A stretch of DNA of 28,114 nucleotides from a virus. The number at the start of each line of letters is the position of its first letter. Within the stretch, counting starts at the first letter, position 1. The notes beneath the pieces were generated by a model that saw only the letters and a list, made by a program, of their open reading frames with translations, did no database searches and had not been told where the DNA came from. Position numbers and translations under genes: made by a program. Location of the stretch: the IMG/VR virus record IMGVR_UViG_3300045926_000049, positions 1 to 28,114 of that record; one strand, written 5' to 3'. Positions 6,101 through 13,352 of this stretch are shown here, in pieces.

Positions 6101-6785
6101 GGTCGCGCACGGACAACCCGGCAATCCGCATCGGCGGCGTGGCGCCGTTGATCGTCCACACGAGGCGGGTCCGATCGATCGATTGGAATCCCCACGTGAG
6201 GGACGGGGAGGCGCCCGCGTTGTTGCGCGCGACGATGCGCCACAGATAGTCGATCCCGCCCTCGCGGATCGTCGCGACATAGTTCGTCGTCGTCCCACTC
6301 ACGGTCGCCACGCGCGGCGGCGGGACGTACGCATCGGGTCCGAGTCCCACATCGTAGAAAATCGGCGTCGTGTCCGCGGGTACCGCGGTCCACGTCAACG
6401 TGACGGGCGAGGCGAGCCCGATCGATCCGTTCGCGGGGGCGATGAGCGTCGGGCTCGAGGGTTTGCGCGCGGTGAACGTCCACACCGGTCCGACGACCGT
6501 GCCGAACACACTCTCCGAGGTCACGCGCCAGTAGTAGACGGTCCCATCGGTGAGGGGCGGGAGATCCACACTCGGCGTCGTGCCGGTGCGATAGGTGGGC
6601 GGCGGGTTCGTGGTGCCGAACTCAATCCGATACGAGGCGCCGCCATCGCCCCGCCACGTGAGCGTATACGGTCCGGCGGCGGTATCGGTGGGCGGGTTCG
6701 GATTGCGCGGGACCTCCGGCAAGGCGGCGTTCAACCGGAACGCGTTCAGTCGTCCGATCCCAAGTCTCGCCTGGAGCAGTGCCAT
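3129..6785 (-). CDS. Tail hub / tip protein with fibronectin-III domains and internal repeats, 1218 aa
   Basis: Likely the baseplate hub or central tip protein at the distal end of the tail. Two FN3-like domains occupy residues about 30-106 and 110-202 (TLTW, YYWRV, YLWRI signatures). Residues about 205-400 resemble the first half of the phage tail-hub fold (VTCQDYTLGINRRKVRIRYG; then DFTEEDVTECFSRLS and GGYWYVDYQKDVHLF). The last 120 residues resemble its second half (HIRDNRLGI; VEYSTHDPKTRSG; YRVTASSVKWTFEDVLRRL). Between the halves lies a roughly 650-residue insertion of further FN3-like and tandem repeats around NDNTTTTY. The start at 6785 is the first ATG of the frame and has no strong ribosome binding site. 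As the last gene of the late operon it ends 300 bases before the attP terminator. Confidence 0.85.
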   Translation of the reverse strand: MALLQARLGIGRLNAFRLNAALPEVPRNPNPPTDTAAGPYTLTWRGDGGASYRIEFGTTNPPPTYRTGTTPSVDLPPLTDGTVYYWRVTSESVFGTVVGPVWTFTARKPSSPTLIAPANGSIGLASPVTLTWTAVPADTTPIFYDVGLGPDAYVPPPRVATVSGTTTNYVATIREGGIDYLWRIVARNNAGASPSLTWGFQSIDRTRLVWTINGATPPMRIAGLSVRDLLTDQPNTCRFVVEVAPAAGHDVRIGLGSLDPANVIFGGLVDTITTTYEGVPSNRVYEVTCQDYTLGINRRKVRIRYGQQSATAIARDVLTRYAPAGYTGTHIVDGLPIVEGGIDFTEEDVTECFSRLSQRIGGYWYVDYQKDVHLFITEAFDAPTPITRAARVLLNDPPITHALDATQLRTRVYSEGGGAAAREPVAPGATTIPVEDGTWYASSGGLVVSGPQRIRYSGKGLQPGPAPPYAAPQQVVGNLGAGPYSYKVTTIGSGVESPQSVPSNAATIPNVADPATAITAVDAPFPPPATAPTLARRVGGSLSVGRYYWLVTFVTAYGETTNGPVNWIDLGPETTGTLTDTASIATSAARDTFMGVPTNNPPGSGLPTLYYSVTARNAAGETLPGATFSIVNAQPLPGPRGDGLGLTSASPANYQYYYAVSWVSPVGESSIYEAPSTSYGIATLSFPFNGTTALDRSVPISNIPIGPPGITGRRIYRGRANQGSNFGFVVQINDNTTTTYHDTTPDASLGAVPANAGYNMVGTRSYEIYINAHGGPGVVARRLYRVPKAGGAPRFVKEIAGDAYGGIVDDKPDSALGAAAPSSNTTGTTILYASADLSAIAIGPAGVTKRKLYRTNVNGAAWYFLATINDNTTTTYTDTKADSGLGAAGLPPANTAGGALGNGTYWWMVTFVTATGGETTWGNSIGSVPVATGGAQLSGIPTSPDARVTKRRIYRTPINGSPWTFLLETTINDNTTTTFYSAAADGALGATYPQVNTAGGGQILVTAIAIGPAGTVQRKLYRTESGGTSYKALATIDDNATTSYQDNKSDAQLGGVNIGDTVTELTGIPASGPGAILYDILRGDEVNICIQVDDAAAQAALAAKDGSDGIIEHHIRDNRLGIPQATASGRADLTLFAYPITTVEYSTHDPKTRSGKSVSIDLPDLGISGTFTIQVVEIDRIDVTPGVYPRYRVTASSVKWTFEDVLRRLQLETPGVGQ
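3600..4640 (-). repeat. Tandem protein-coding repeats in the hub gene
   Basis: Four copies of a unit with K-R-x-Y-R ... INDNTTTTY ... D-x-LGA are encoded, with the conserved block near 4569-4592, 4161-4184, 3851-3875 and, more diverged, 3658-3685. A fifth, weaker copy near 4330-4440 lacks NDNTTTT. The DNA of the conserved block (CGTCGTCGT, then GTTGTCGTTGAT on the + strand) is nearly identical between three copies, which suggests recent duplication or recombination between units. The repeats probably form an extended beta-rich stalk. Confidence 0.75.
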
Positions 6786-6809
6786 CGGTCCCGCCGCGGG
6801 CGGCGCGCG

Positions 6810-7082
6810 TTAGACGCCGATCCCGAGGAGTTGCTTGATCCACGTGGACGCGGTGATCGCGTTGTAGATCGCGGGCAGGTCGCCCACGTAGAAGCCTTTG
6901 ATCGCGTTGATCTCGTCCTGCGTCAGGCCGAGCGTGATCAGGTCCGCATCGGGCCATGTTTCGAGTTGCGCTTTGAGTTGCATCCCGTCGGTCGCGTGAT
7001 CGCGCAGCATCGCCGCGAGGTTGCCCGCCTGCTGCTGGAGTTCGTCGGCGGTGAATTGCTTACCCGCTTGAATGATCGCCAC
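6810..7082 (-). CDS. Small helical phage protein, 90 aa
   Basis: The GTG at 7082 follows AAGGAAGGAG on the minus strand by seven bases, one of the best ribosome binding sites in the window. The protein is alpha-helical and soluble (ADELQQQAGNLAAMLRDHA; LGLTQDEINAIKGFYVGDLP). It lies between the fibre and hub genes. No family is recognised with certainty. Position suggests a tail-tip accessory or assembly protein. Confidence 0.7.
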   Translation of the reverse strand: MAIIQAGKQFTADELQQQAGNLAAMLRDHATDGMQLKAQLETWPDADLITLGLTQDEINAIKGFYVGDLPAIYNAITASTWIKQLLGIGV

Positions 7083-7097
7083 GAATTGGCTCCTTCC

Positions 7098-8054
7098 TTA
7101 ACCCATCGCGTGATACGACATGCTGCCGAGGAAGCGTGTTGAATCTGTCAGGTCGCTGCCGACCAAGTAATTCTGCGGAAGATTGACGCGCAGGTAGCCT
7201 GCATCCCAGCCCGGGCCACCCAGACTCCACGTCAGCGGATTCGTGATATTCGAATTGGCTAAATTGTCAGCGACGATGGCGCAACTCGCGCCAGCGATGG
7301 CGGTCAAATATGGAATGTTTGAGAGAAAGACGGCCCCGTTCAACGTGCCTTTGGTCGTTAACTGCACCTCGAATTCCAGCGTCACGAGCCGACCGACTTT
7401 CGTATACAACCCGAATTGTTTGAGATAAACCTGCCCGCTGGCTCCGCCGTCTGCAGTAATGCGGGGCAACCACGTTCCTTCATGGTAGTCGTCGAGCGTG
7501 TTGGGATCGGCGGAGGGGTTCTGCGTCGGCGGAAAAAAGAATTGTCCCTTTAATAATTGCAGCACGCCCGCCGCGTTGAGTTGCAGGAGCGCATCCAACG
7601 CGCCCCCGCCAGCAGGGATCGCCTGCACGGTAAGCACGCCACTTCCGAGCGTCACCAGCAACGCACGTTTACTCGCGTCGTCCTGAACCCACGCGGTTCC
7701 GTTATGGTTCGCGTTCTGGGTCAAGGTCACCACGTCCGCGAATGGACCGACTACCCGGCTTTTCGTTGTCGCCCCGGCATAATCCAAGACAATGCGTGGC
7801 GTCGTTTTCTGCAGCGTGAGATCCCCGCCCGTCGCCAGCAACGTCGGTTCACCCTTGATCGTATCGGCATCGGCGAAGGTCGCGAGTTGATTCGCGGCAG
7901 CAGTGCCGCTCTTGTCGACCAGCCCCGCGAGCGACGCATCGATCGTGTCGAGCAATCCGTCTACTTGCGTTTTGTTCCAGACGGTCCCGACGGTGCCCGA
8001 TCCGTCGTCGTCAATGAGTTGATCGAACCAACTCCGATTCAGCGGAGGTGCCAT
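7098..8054 (-). CDS. Tail fibre / receptor-binding-type protein, 318 aa
   Basis: The N-terminus (LNRSWFDQLIDDDGSGTVGTVWNKTQVDGLLDTID) has the short helical form seen in phage appendage proteins that anchor to the tail. The middle is beta-rich with a TPRIVLDYAG motif. The C-terminal half starts with DDYHEGTWLPRI and LKQFGLYTKVGRLVTLEFEV, the pattern of a C-terminal domain common in phage fibres and spikes that probably trimerises and contacts the host. The base use differs from the neighbours: more A/T-ending codons, fewer CGATCG strings, and TTTAATAATTG-type stretches, consistent with acquisition or exchange of this module. A GAGGA ribosome binding site precedes the ATG at 8054. Lysis or depolymerase activity is not evident. 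Confidence 0.78.
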   Translation of the reverse strand: MAPPLNRSWFDQLIDDDGSGTVGTVWNKTQVDGLLDTIDASLAGLVDKSGTAAANQLATFADADTIKGEPTLLATGGDLTLQKTTPRIVLDYAGATTKSRVVGPFADVVTLTQNANHNGTAWVQDDASKRALLVTLGSGVLTVQAIPAGGGALDALLQLNAAGVLQLLKGQFFFPPTQNPSADPNTLDDYHEGTWLPRITADGGASGQVYLKQFGLYTKVGRLVTLEFEVQLTTKGTLNGAVFLSNIPYLTAIAGASCAIVADNLANSNITNPLTWSLGGPGWDAGYLRVNLPQNYLVGSDLTDSTRFLGSMSYHAMG

Positions 8055-8068
8055 TTACGAAATCCTCG

Positions 8069-10486
8069 TTACACCGCGGGCCACTTGCGCCCGGTCCGCA
8101 TCATGCGCGTGAGTTCCTCGGACACGGTCCGCGCCACGTCTTGGCCGGTCCCGTTGACGTTGAACGTGTTGTTATACGTGCTGGAGTACGCCGCGCCGCC
8201 GCCGACGATTTGCGCGGGCGAGGGCATCGCGTTCAGAAAGGGATTCAGTTGATCCCACGTGAACGCGCCCGCGGGCGGCGTGATGCCCAACGCTTCCCAA
8301 TCCGGATTCATCGGACGCCCGCCATACCCCGGCATCGAGGCATTTCCCTCGCCGTGCACGACCGGACCAAAGTATCGTCCCTCGGCGAACTGTCGTTGCA
8401 CTCTCGCAATATGCCCCGGTGATCCCCACGGTCCGTAATTGGTCATCGTCCCCGGACCGCCCGCGGGGAGTGTCCCGCTCATCGTCCCTTGCCCTTGGCG
8501 CACCGCCTCCATCGCTTCCGACCACGAGAGGGCGGCGCGTTGCGCGTGTCCCACGATCGTATTGGCCGTGTCCGCGGACGCCTGCCCGATGATGAGGAGG
8601 TTCCCCGCGTATTGGTCGACCGCATCTTGTGCCGCGCGCGCCTGGTTCTCCGCGTTCTGGATCGCCGAGGCGGAGTAGCGATCGGAGTGCGTGATCGCCT
8701 CGTTGTAGGTCGCGACGGCGCGATCGCGAGTCTCCTCCAACGACTGGATCGATCCCGTTTTCAACTCGCCCCAATTGACCATCATGTTCTGGATCCGTTG
8801 CGCGGCGATGGCATCGATCGCCGCGTAGTGCTCCGTCGTCCCGATCTTCATCTCGGCGAGTTTGGCTTTATAGTCGGTCGCCCATCGTTGGATCTCGGCG
8901 ATTTGCCGGTCCGTGGCACTCTTGGCGCCCACGGCTTGTGATTCATAGAGGTCGAGCCCGAGTTGCGTGAGTTCCTCGTCCGCCGCTTTCTGGAGTTCCT
9001 TCGCCTCCGTCAACTCGTCGAGGGCGGTTTTGATCGCCTTGACTTGCGGCACCGTGAGCGAGTACGCCGCGGCGAGTTTCTCGACGGAGGCGCCGCCCTC
9101 TAACAGCTTTTGAATGTGGGACACGAGGGACGCGTCGATATCATCGATCGTCGCCTGGACCGGGCGCGCGTATTCGTTGACCTCCTCGAATCCCTCCGCC
9201 CATTTCTTCAACGCCTCGGCTTCTGCCTCCGCGCGTTTCTTGGCTTCCTCCGCGGCGCGTTTGTTGGCGGCGATCGACTCGGTGTTTTCTTTGTCGAGTT
9301 GCCGTTGGACCTCCGCGAGCTCGCGCCCGCTCAACGCCGTGTCGGCGAGTGCCGCCTTGAAATCGGAATAGGGTTTGATCGGCGGCGCCGCCTTGTCGAG
9401 CGTGGCTTGGAGGTCCTTCGCGCCGCCGTCCATCAGGTTCCAAAATTGCCCCCACGAGGCGGCGATACTCATCGAGGTCCCCGGTTGCATCCAATCCGGG
9501 AGTTTGGTCGCGGCGAAATCAACGACGGCGTTCTTCGCGGTGATAAAGAACCCGGCGACCTCGCCCACGATCACCTTGGCGTTCTTGTACATGGTCCCGA
9601 GGTCGTCGACGAACCCATCGATCGCTTTTGACGAATCGTCACTCATCGTCCACGCGGCATCCCCGACCTTGCCGAACTCCTCATTCATCGCGGGCAACGC
9701 CTCGCGCCATGTCTTCTCGAGGACCTGTTGCGCGCGGGTCGCGCGTTCGGTGGGATCCTCGATCTCGCCGATCGCGCGTGCCAACTCGCGCATCTGTTCA
9801 TAGGCGTTGAGTCGCTTGAACGCCTCGACGTTGATCCCGAGGTTCTTGAGTCCGGCGATCACGCCCGCGTTGTCGGTCCCGAGGGCGAGGGTGAGATCCT
9901 GCGAGGCTTTCACGAGGGTCCCGAGCGGCACACTCGATCCCGCCGCCGCCGCTTGCAGGCGTTGGACCTCGTCGGCGGTCATTCCCGTTTGCGCCTGGAG
10001 CTTTTGCACTTCGTCGGCAAGGTCGAGAATGCCCTTCCCGAAGTTGAGGACCGCGCCCACGGTGAACATCCCCGCGAGTTGTCCCGCGAGTCCGTTAAAG
10101 AGACTCGTCGTCACGCCCGCCGACTGTCCCGCGGTTTTGGTTTCCTCGCCGACCTTCTTCGCCGCCCCGGCGAGTTTGTCGAGCCCGGCGGGGACGTCCA
10201 TCCCGAGGGCGCGCATCTTCTCGGACGCCTCCGCCGCCTTGGCACTGACCTCCGCGAGTTCCTTCTCCGTGAGTTTGGCGGCGCCGCCGATGCGCTCGAT
10301 CGCCTCGACCATCAACGCGGCATCCTGGATCAATTTCTGCCCGGAGAACCGGTTGGTCATCCGCGAGAGGGAATCCCCGACCTTGTTCGCGTCGTCCTCG
10401 AACGATCGCAACTCGACCTCCGCCTTGTTGACGGCATCGAGGAACGGCGTGAAATCGGCGCGGAAGGTTCCAGTAACATCGGCCAT
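8069..10486 (-). CDS. Tape measure protein, 805 aa
   Basis: It sets tail length and is ejected with the DNA. The product is long, Ala/Glu/Lys-rich and mostly helical. It begins MADVTGTFRADFTPFLDAVNKAE, the usual N-terminal pattern of tape measure proteins, followed by coiled coil (about 30-125) and a hydrophobic AGQLAGMFTVGAVLNFGKGI segment (about 133-152). Repeated coiled-coil stretches run through the middle, and a Gly/Pro-rich C-terminal third follows. Using about 0.15 nm per residue, the tail would be about 120 nm (inference). The gene starts four bases after the stop of the frameshifted tail chaperone, the canonical order. Large antisense frames across it are composition artefacts. Confidence 0.92.
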   Translation of the reverse strand: MADVTGTFRADFTPFLDAVNKAEVELRSFEDDANKVGDSLSRMTNRFSGQKLIQDAALMVEAIERIGGAAKLTEKELAEVSAKAAEASEKMRALGMDVPAGLDKLAGAAKKVGEETKTAGQSAGVTTSLFNGLAGQLAGMFTVGAVLNFGKGILDLADEVQKLQAQTGMTADEVQRLQAAAAGSSVPLGTLVKASQDLTLALGTDNAGVIAGLKNLGINVEAFKRLNAYEQMRELARAIGEIEDPTERATRAQQVLEKTWREALPAMNEEFGKVGDAAWTMSDDSSKAIDGFVDDLGTMYKNAKVIVGEVAGFFITAKNAVVDFAATKLPDWMQPGTSMSIAASWGQFWNLMDGGAKDLQATLDKAAPPIKPYSDFKAALADTALSGRELAEVQRQLDKENTESIAANKRAAEEAKKRAEAEAEALKKWAEGFEEVNEYARPVQATIDDIDASLVSHIQKLLEGGASVEKLAAAYSLTVPQVKAIKTALDELTEAKELQKAADEELTQLGLDLYESQAVGAKSATDRQIAEIQRWATDYKAKLAEMKIGTTEHYAAIDAIAAQRIQNMMVNWGELKTGSIQSLEETRDRAVATYNEAITHSDRYSASAIQNAENQARAAQDAVDQYAGNLLIIGQASADTANTIVGHAQRAALSWSEAMEAVRQGQGTMSGTLPAGGPGTMTNYGPWGSPGHIARVQRQFAEGRYFGPVVHGEGNASMPGYGGRPMNPDWEALGITPPAGAFTWDQLNPFLNAMPSPAQIVGGGAAYSSTYNNTFNVNGTGQDVARTVSEELTRMMRTGRKWPAV

Positions 10487-10489
10487 CGC

Positions 10490-11064
10490 TTACCACTCGG
10501 CGTCGTCGCGCGGCGGGAGGGCGCGCGCGGGCGCGTCCGCCGCCTCGGGCGCGGATGTCCCTCTCAAGATATCGACGAGGGCGTAATAGTCGTCAGGGTC
10601 GAGGGCGCGAACCCACTCGACGCGCCATCCACACCGGACGGCGAGGGCGAGATCGGTTTTGCGTCGAGCGATCCATCCCGGCGTTTTTTTTCCTCCGCTC
10701 GCGCGGCGCGTGTCTCGGCGTCGTGTCGCTCGATCGCCTCTTTCAACTCGAGGAACGAATCCGGGTCGAGACTCCGCAACGTCATCTCGATCTCGTCGAG
10801 CGGGAACGGGCGCCCGTTGGCATCGCGGAGCGGCACGATCTCCCCGTGTTTATCGCGCAAGGTCCAGTCCACGAGATACGCGGATACGATCGCGATCCCG
10901 ACCTTGAACGCGTCGACGCGCAAGGCGCCATCGATCCCCGGTCGATACATGCGCGCGTGCGCGTCATTTTGTTCGCCCCAATTGAGGCGGCGTTTCACGG
11001 TGATCGTGTCGCCCCCGGACAACGGGAGGACCTTCACCTCGGGATCGACGAATCGCGAAAACAT
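10490..11064 (-). CDS. Tail assembly chaperone, -1 frameshifted (GT-like) form, 191 aa
   Basis: A -1 shift on the A8 run at 10684-10691 (minus strand) joins residues 1-127 of the short form to 64 residues that begin TPGWIARRKTDLALAVRCGW. They continue with VEWVRALDPDDYYALVDILR and stop at TAA (10490-10492), three bases before the tape measure ATG. The extension is far more protein-like than the 0-frame tail and has the aromatic/Leu pattern of the T domain of lambda-type G-GT chaperones, which recruits tail tube subunits. The frame was translated by hand. The shift efficiency is unknown. Confidence 0.8.
10564..11064 (-). CDS. Tail assembly chaperone, short (G-like) form, 166 aa
   Basis: It sits between the tail tube gene and the tape measure gene, the invariant place for tail chaperones. 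It starts MFSRFVDPEVKVLPLSGGDT, with an N-terminal part that binds the tape measure in related phages. The 0-frame runs past an A8 slippery run at residues 125-127 (EKK) and ends with a Ser/Pro/Thr-rich tail of low protein-like quality. The start is the ATG at 11064, three bases after the previous stop. It is produced when ribosomes do not shift. Confidence 0.85.
   Translation of the reverse strand: MFSRFVDPEVKVLPLSGGDTITVKRRLNWGEQNDAHARMYRPGIDGALRVDAFKVGIAIVSAYLVDWTLRDKHGEIVPLRDANGRPFPLDEIEMTLRSLDPDSFLELKEAIERHDAETRAARAEEKKRRDGSLDAKPISPSPSGVDGASSGFAPSTLTTITPSSIS
10684..10691 (-). promoter_or_regulatory. Slippery heptamer (A8) for programmed -1 frameshift
   Basis: Eight T on the + strand give AAAAAAAA followed by CGCC on the minus strand, read in frame 0 as GAA-AAA-AAA-CGC. 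Tandem AAA codons preceded by A can re-pair one base back, which is the standard bacterial -1 slip site. A run of this length is exceptional in such GC-rich DNA, so it is likely selected. A GC-rich stretch follows and could form a stimulatory structure. Confidence 0.82.
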
Positions 11065-11067
11065 CGT

Positions 11068-11358
11068 TCAGTACTCCAAGGGTCCGAGTGTGGCGATCAT
11101 CGACGTCTCGCCAATCTGCGAGGCGCGAATCGGCCAACAGAACTGCCCGTTGGGACGCGGCGCGGTAAAGAGCGGCGGGCGGTCCCGGTCGCGTGACGCG
11201 CGCGCGAGCATCACGCGATCGGCGCGGGCGAGGCGCGCGGAGAGGGTCCATTTCCCCTCGCGCGATTTGTGCACACTCCAGGCGCCCACGGTCGCGACGG
11301 TGTAGTACCCCCACGCAATCGCGCCCGTGCGCCCGCGGAGCGTGATCGTGTCGAACAC
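11068..11358 (-). CDS. Small phage structural-region protein, 96 aa
   Basis: It lies between the tail tube gene and the tail chaperone gene, three bases from the latter. It has a predicted beta-rich N-terminal part (ITLRGRTGAIAWGYYTVATV) followed by a helical, basic middle (SARLARADRVMLARASRDR), then FTAPRPNGQFCWPI. I know no function for it; position suggests a tail assembly accessory. The ATG at 11358 is used; an upstream extension would overlap the tail tube gene. Confidence 0.65.
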   Translation of the reverse strand: MFDTITLRGRTGAIAWGYYTVATVGAWSVHKSREGKWTLSARLARADRVMLARASRDRDRPPLFTAPRPNGQFCWPIRASQIGETSMIATLGPLEY

Positions 11359-11367
11359 GCGCCCTCA

Positions 11368-11778
11368 CTACGGCGTCGTTGGGGCGCGGGTCCACGGACC
11401 GGCGGCGCGGAACTCACCGGAGACAGTCGGCGCGCCGTCGACGCTCGTATCAATCTCGGCATCCATGTACGCGAGCCCACTCCAAAAGAACGTGTTCTCC
11501 GTCGTGTTGGGCGTGAGCTTCAAGACGCCCGGTGTGGGCGAGTCCGCCGCCTCGAACAACGTGACATCGGCGGAGTTCCAGAACCCGGCGACCGATCCGC
11601 TCACGTCCTTCATCCCCGGCACGTAGACCTTGTTGCTATCGCCGAAACAGGTCACGTCCTCGTAATCGGTCTTAAAGGACGCCTTCCAATTGTTCAAACT
11701 GATGATCGCGACGGGCGTTCCTGGGAGTGTGCCCGTCGCGTCCCACGCGACTTCACCGTATCGACCGGTTTTGATCAT
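11368..11778 (-). CDS. Major tail (tube) protein, 136 aa
   Basis: Forms the stacked rings of the tail tube. The product is small and beta-rich. It has KTGRYGEVAWD at the start, a SLNNWKASFKTDYEDVTCFG strand pair, VPGMKDVSGSVAGFWN in the middle and GEFRAAGPWT at the end, the usual layout of short siphovirus tube proteins, in which a GS-xG-x-W/F motif follows the central strand. It lies just after the tail terminator gene and before the chaperones, as expected. A ribosome binding site of AGAGGA lies upstream of the ATG at 11778. Confidence 0.85.
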   Translation of the reverse strand: MIKTGRYGEVAWDATGTLPGTPVAIISLNNWKASFKTDYEDVTCFGDSNKVYVPGMKDVSGSVAGFWNSADVTLFEAADSPTPGVLKLTPNTTENTFFWSGLAYMDAEIDTSVDGAPTVSGEFRAAGPWTRAPTTP

Positions 11779-11790
11779 GATGTCCTCTGC

Positions 11791-12219
11791 TTAATTCGCA
11801 ACCGCCATTTGGATCCGGTACTGCCCGCCGCGGTGTTGCCAGCGGATCATCGTGTCGAGATCGTCGACCTCGTTCGCTTGCTCGCGTTTCAACCGGTACC
11901 CGGTCATCCAGCCATAGCCCGGCACCGTGAGGGGGACGTCCTCCAGCAACACATTGATCCGTGCCGCCGCCTCGATCGCCGTCGATCCCTCGTGCGCCTG
12001 GATGACGGCCTTCACGAGATAGACGAGATGCTCGAACGCGCGCCCGCCGAACGTGGGAATGTCGATCGCGTCGATGAGCGACACGATTACAAACCGCGTG
12101 CATTGCGGCGGCGCCTCGTCGAGCCACACGCCATCGGGCACAAGGGCGGCTAAGGCGGCATCCGCCTGCAATTGCGCGATGATCGCGTCGTCGATCGCGG
12201 AGGAATCAGGCGGCGGCAT
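11791..12219 (-). CDS. Tail terminator / completion protein (DUF3168-like), 142 aa
   Basis: Caps the tail tube and joins it to the head-neck. The true start is taken at the ATG at 12219 (MPPPDSSAIDDAIIAQLQAD). The upstream 19 codons of the longer frame are Ser/Arg-rich and overlap the previous gene. The N-terminal helix ending in LQADAALAALVPDGVWLDEA, the strand FVIVSLIDA, the HLVYLVKAVIQA strand and the RINVLLED then GYRLKRE layout are typical of tail completion proteins of this group. It overlaps the previous gene by 14 bases. Confidence 0.8.
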   Translation of the reverse strand: MPPPDSSAIDDAIIAQLQADAALAALVPDGVWLDEAPPQCTRFVIVSLIDAIDIPTFGGRAFEHLVYLVKAVIQAHEGSTAIEAAARINVLLEDVPLTVPGYGWMTGYRLKREQANEVDDLDTMIRWQHRGGQYRIQMAVAN

Positions 12220-12685
12220 CGAAGGAGCCCGTGACGATGAGTCCCTCGCGTTCCAGCATGAACACGAGGCGCGCATACATGGCGGTCCGCCACTTGATCG
12301 CGGTCCGTACGAACAGGTGTGTCGGTTTCATGTACCCGAGTCCGCCCGGTCGCGTCGAGGATCGGCGGGTCGCGGTCCCGTTGTCGTAAAACCACGCGTG
12401 CGGCGCGTGGTTGTAGAGGATCGCGTTCACGCCTAACGCCTTCGACGACGCCCGCATCCCGGACCCGCCCTCACCGGGCAGGCGCATCTTGAGCCCGCGC
12501 CGGAGGTTCCCCGTGGGTCCGATCGGATACCCGTTATAGATTTCCGTGAACGCGTGTTGCACCGAGGACGACACGATCCCGGACGCCTCGTTCGTCAGAT
12601 GCTCCGGGAGGTTCCGCAACCACGCGCGCAACTCGGTGAGCCCGGTCCACTGGATCCGATTCGTCCCGCCGCCAATGGTCGTCAC
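12206..12685 (-). CDS. Head-tail joining / tail completion protein (HK97 gp10-like), 159 aa
   Basis: Residues 10-40 begin with a helical segment (TGLTELRAWLRNLPEHLTNEA), then YPIGPTGNLRRGLKM, then YNHAPHAWFYDNGTATR. The P-x-G-x-TGNLRRGL and N-HAxxx-NGT motifs are characteristic of the gp10 neck family. The final third contains an H-L-F-V-R-T-A helix. The ATG at 12685 overlaps the previous stop by four bases (ATGA). The order (connector, joining, gp10, terminator, tube) matches HK97-type phages. Confidence 0.88.
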   Translation of the reverse strand: MTTIGGGTNRIQWTGLTELRAWLRNLPEHLTNEASGIVSSSVQHAFTEIYNGYPIGPTGNLRRGLKMRLPGEGGSGMRASSKALGVNAILYNHAPHAWFYDNGTATRRSSTRPGGLGYMKPTHLFVRTAIKWRTAMYARLVFMLEREGLIVTGSFDAAA

Positions 12686-13029
12686 GCGATCACCTCTTCA
12701 CACGTCAACTCGTGATCGATCGCCTGGAGATCCGGATTGCGGATCCCGGTCACGTTGAACACGCCGCCGCCGTCGACCCACACGCGCGTTTGCGTGGTGA
12801 CTTGCGGATGGAAATCCATCGTGATCGTGTGGGTCGCCGTGGTGAGGTTCGTATCGGCGCGGTCGCGCTCGAGGTTCCGGACGGGCGTGGGACGCACCGC
12901 CGCGAACATCGTCGACGGCGTGAGGTCGTTCCACGTGTACGCGAATCCCCCGTGCCCGTCCGGGATCGGGTCGCCCGGATTGCGGAGCGTGATGAGGTGC
13001 CGCCGATCGCCGCGTGTCGTGGGAGGCAT
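12682..13029 (-). CDS. Head closure / head-tail joining protein, 115 aa
   Basis: Stopper protein that closes the connector after DNA packaging. A beta-barrel pattern is visible: HLITLRNPGDPIPDGHGGFAY, TMFAAVRPT, THTITMDFHPQVTTQTRVWV and VFNVTGIRNPD. The D-G-x-GG-x-x-x-T-W start and the R-V-x-V-D-G-G-x-F-V-x-G-I-R-N-P-D block fit the SPP1 gp16-like/Phage_H_T_join group. It is ATGA-coupled to the next gene. Confidence 0.87.
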   Translation of the reverse strand: MPPTTRGDRRHLITLRNPGDPIPDGHGGFAYTWNDLTPSTMFAAVRPTPVRNLERDRADTNLTTATHTITMDFHPQVTTQTRVWVDGGGVFNVTGIRNPDLQAIDHELTCEEVIA

Positions 13030-13035
13030 CGTCGA

Positions 13036-13350
13036 TCACGCAAGGGCGGGCGTGCGGAAGCGAATCAGGATCGGATCGATCTCCGCCCACACGCCTTTGT
13101 CGACGTCGAGATCGTCACGGTCCGCCGGGTCGTCGCCGCGGTGTTGCCAGAGGTACGCGACGAGGACGAGGGTTGCCATTTGCACCGGGAGCGGCGCCGT
13201 GGTGTCGTCCCACGTTTTCGCCTCCGCGGTTTTGAGGTAGTCGACGAGGACCGCGGAGGCGGCGTCGACTTTCTGTTGCACGTCGGCATCTTGGGTCGTC
13301 GTCGTGATCCGCAGATGCGCCTTGGCCATCGGGAGGGAGATGAGCGCCAT
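13036..13350 (-). CDS. Head-tail connector (gp6-like adaptor), 104 aa
   Basis: Adaptor ring between portal and stopper. The start is placed at the ATG at 13350 (MALISLPMAKAHLRITTTTQD); the longer frame runs across the collagen-like gene and is rejected. The N-terminal L-x-x-A-K-x-HLRI, then DADVQQKVDAASAVLVDYLK and LVLVAYLWQHRG, is the all-helical signature of the HK97 gp6/phage connector family. The C-terminus contains DPILIRFRTPALA, also typical. Confidence 0.87.
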   Translation of the reverse strand: MALISLPMAKAHLRITTTTQDADVQQKVDAASAVLVDYLKTAEAKTWDDTTAPLPVQMATLVLVAYLWQHRGDDPADRDDLDVDKGVWAEIDPILIRFRTPALA

Positions 13351-13352
13351 CG

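Noticed and set aside
5565-7142. 525-codon open frame on the + strand opposite the hub gene
   Set aside because: It runs antisense to a well-supported gene, is Arg-rich, and is typical of shadow frames in GC-rich DNA; no ribosome binding site or domain.
9728-11305. 525-codon + strand frame opposite the tape measure and chaperone genes
   Set aside because: Arg/Leu-rich shadow of the minus-strand genes and crosses three real genes.
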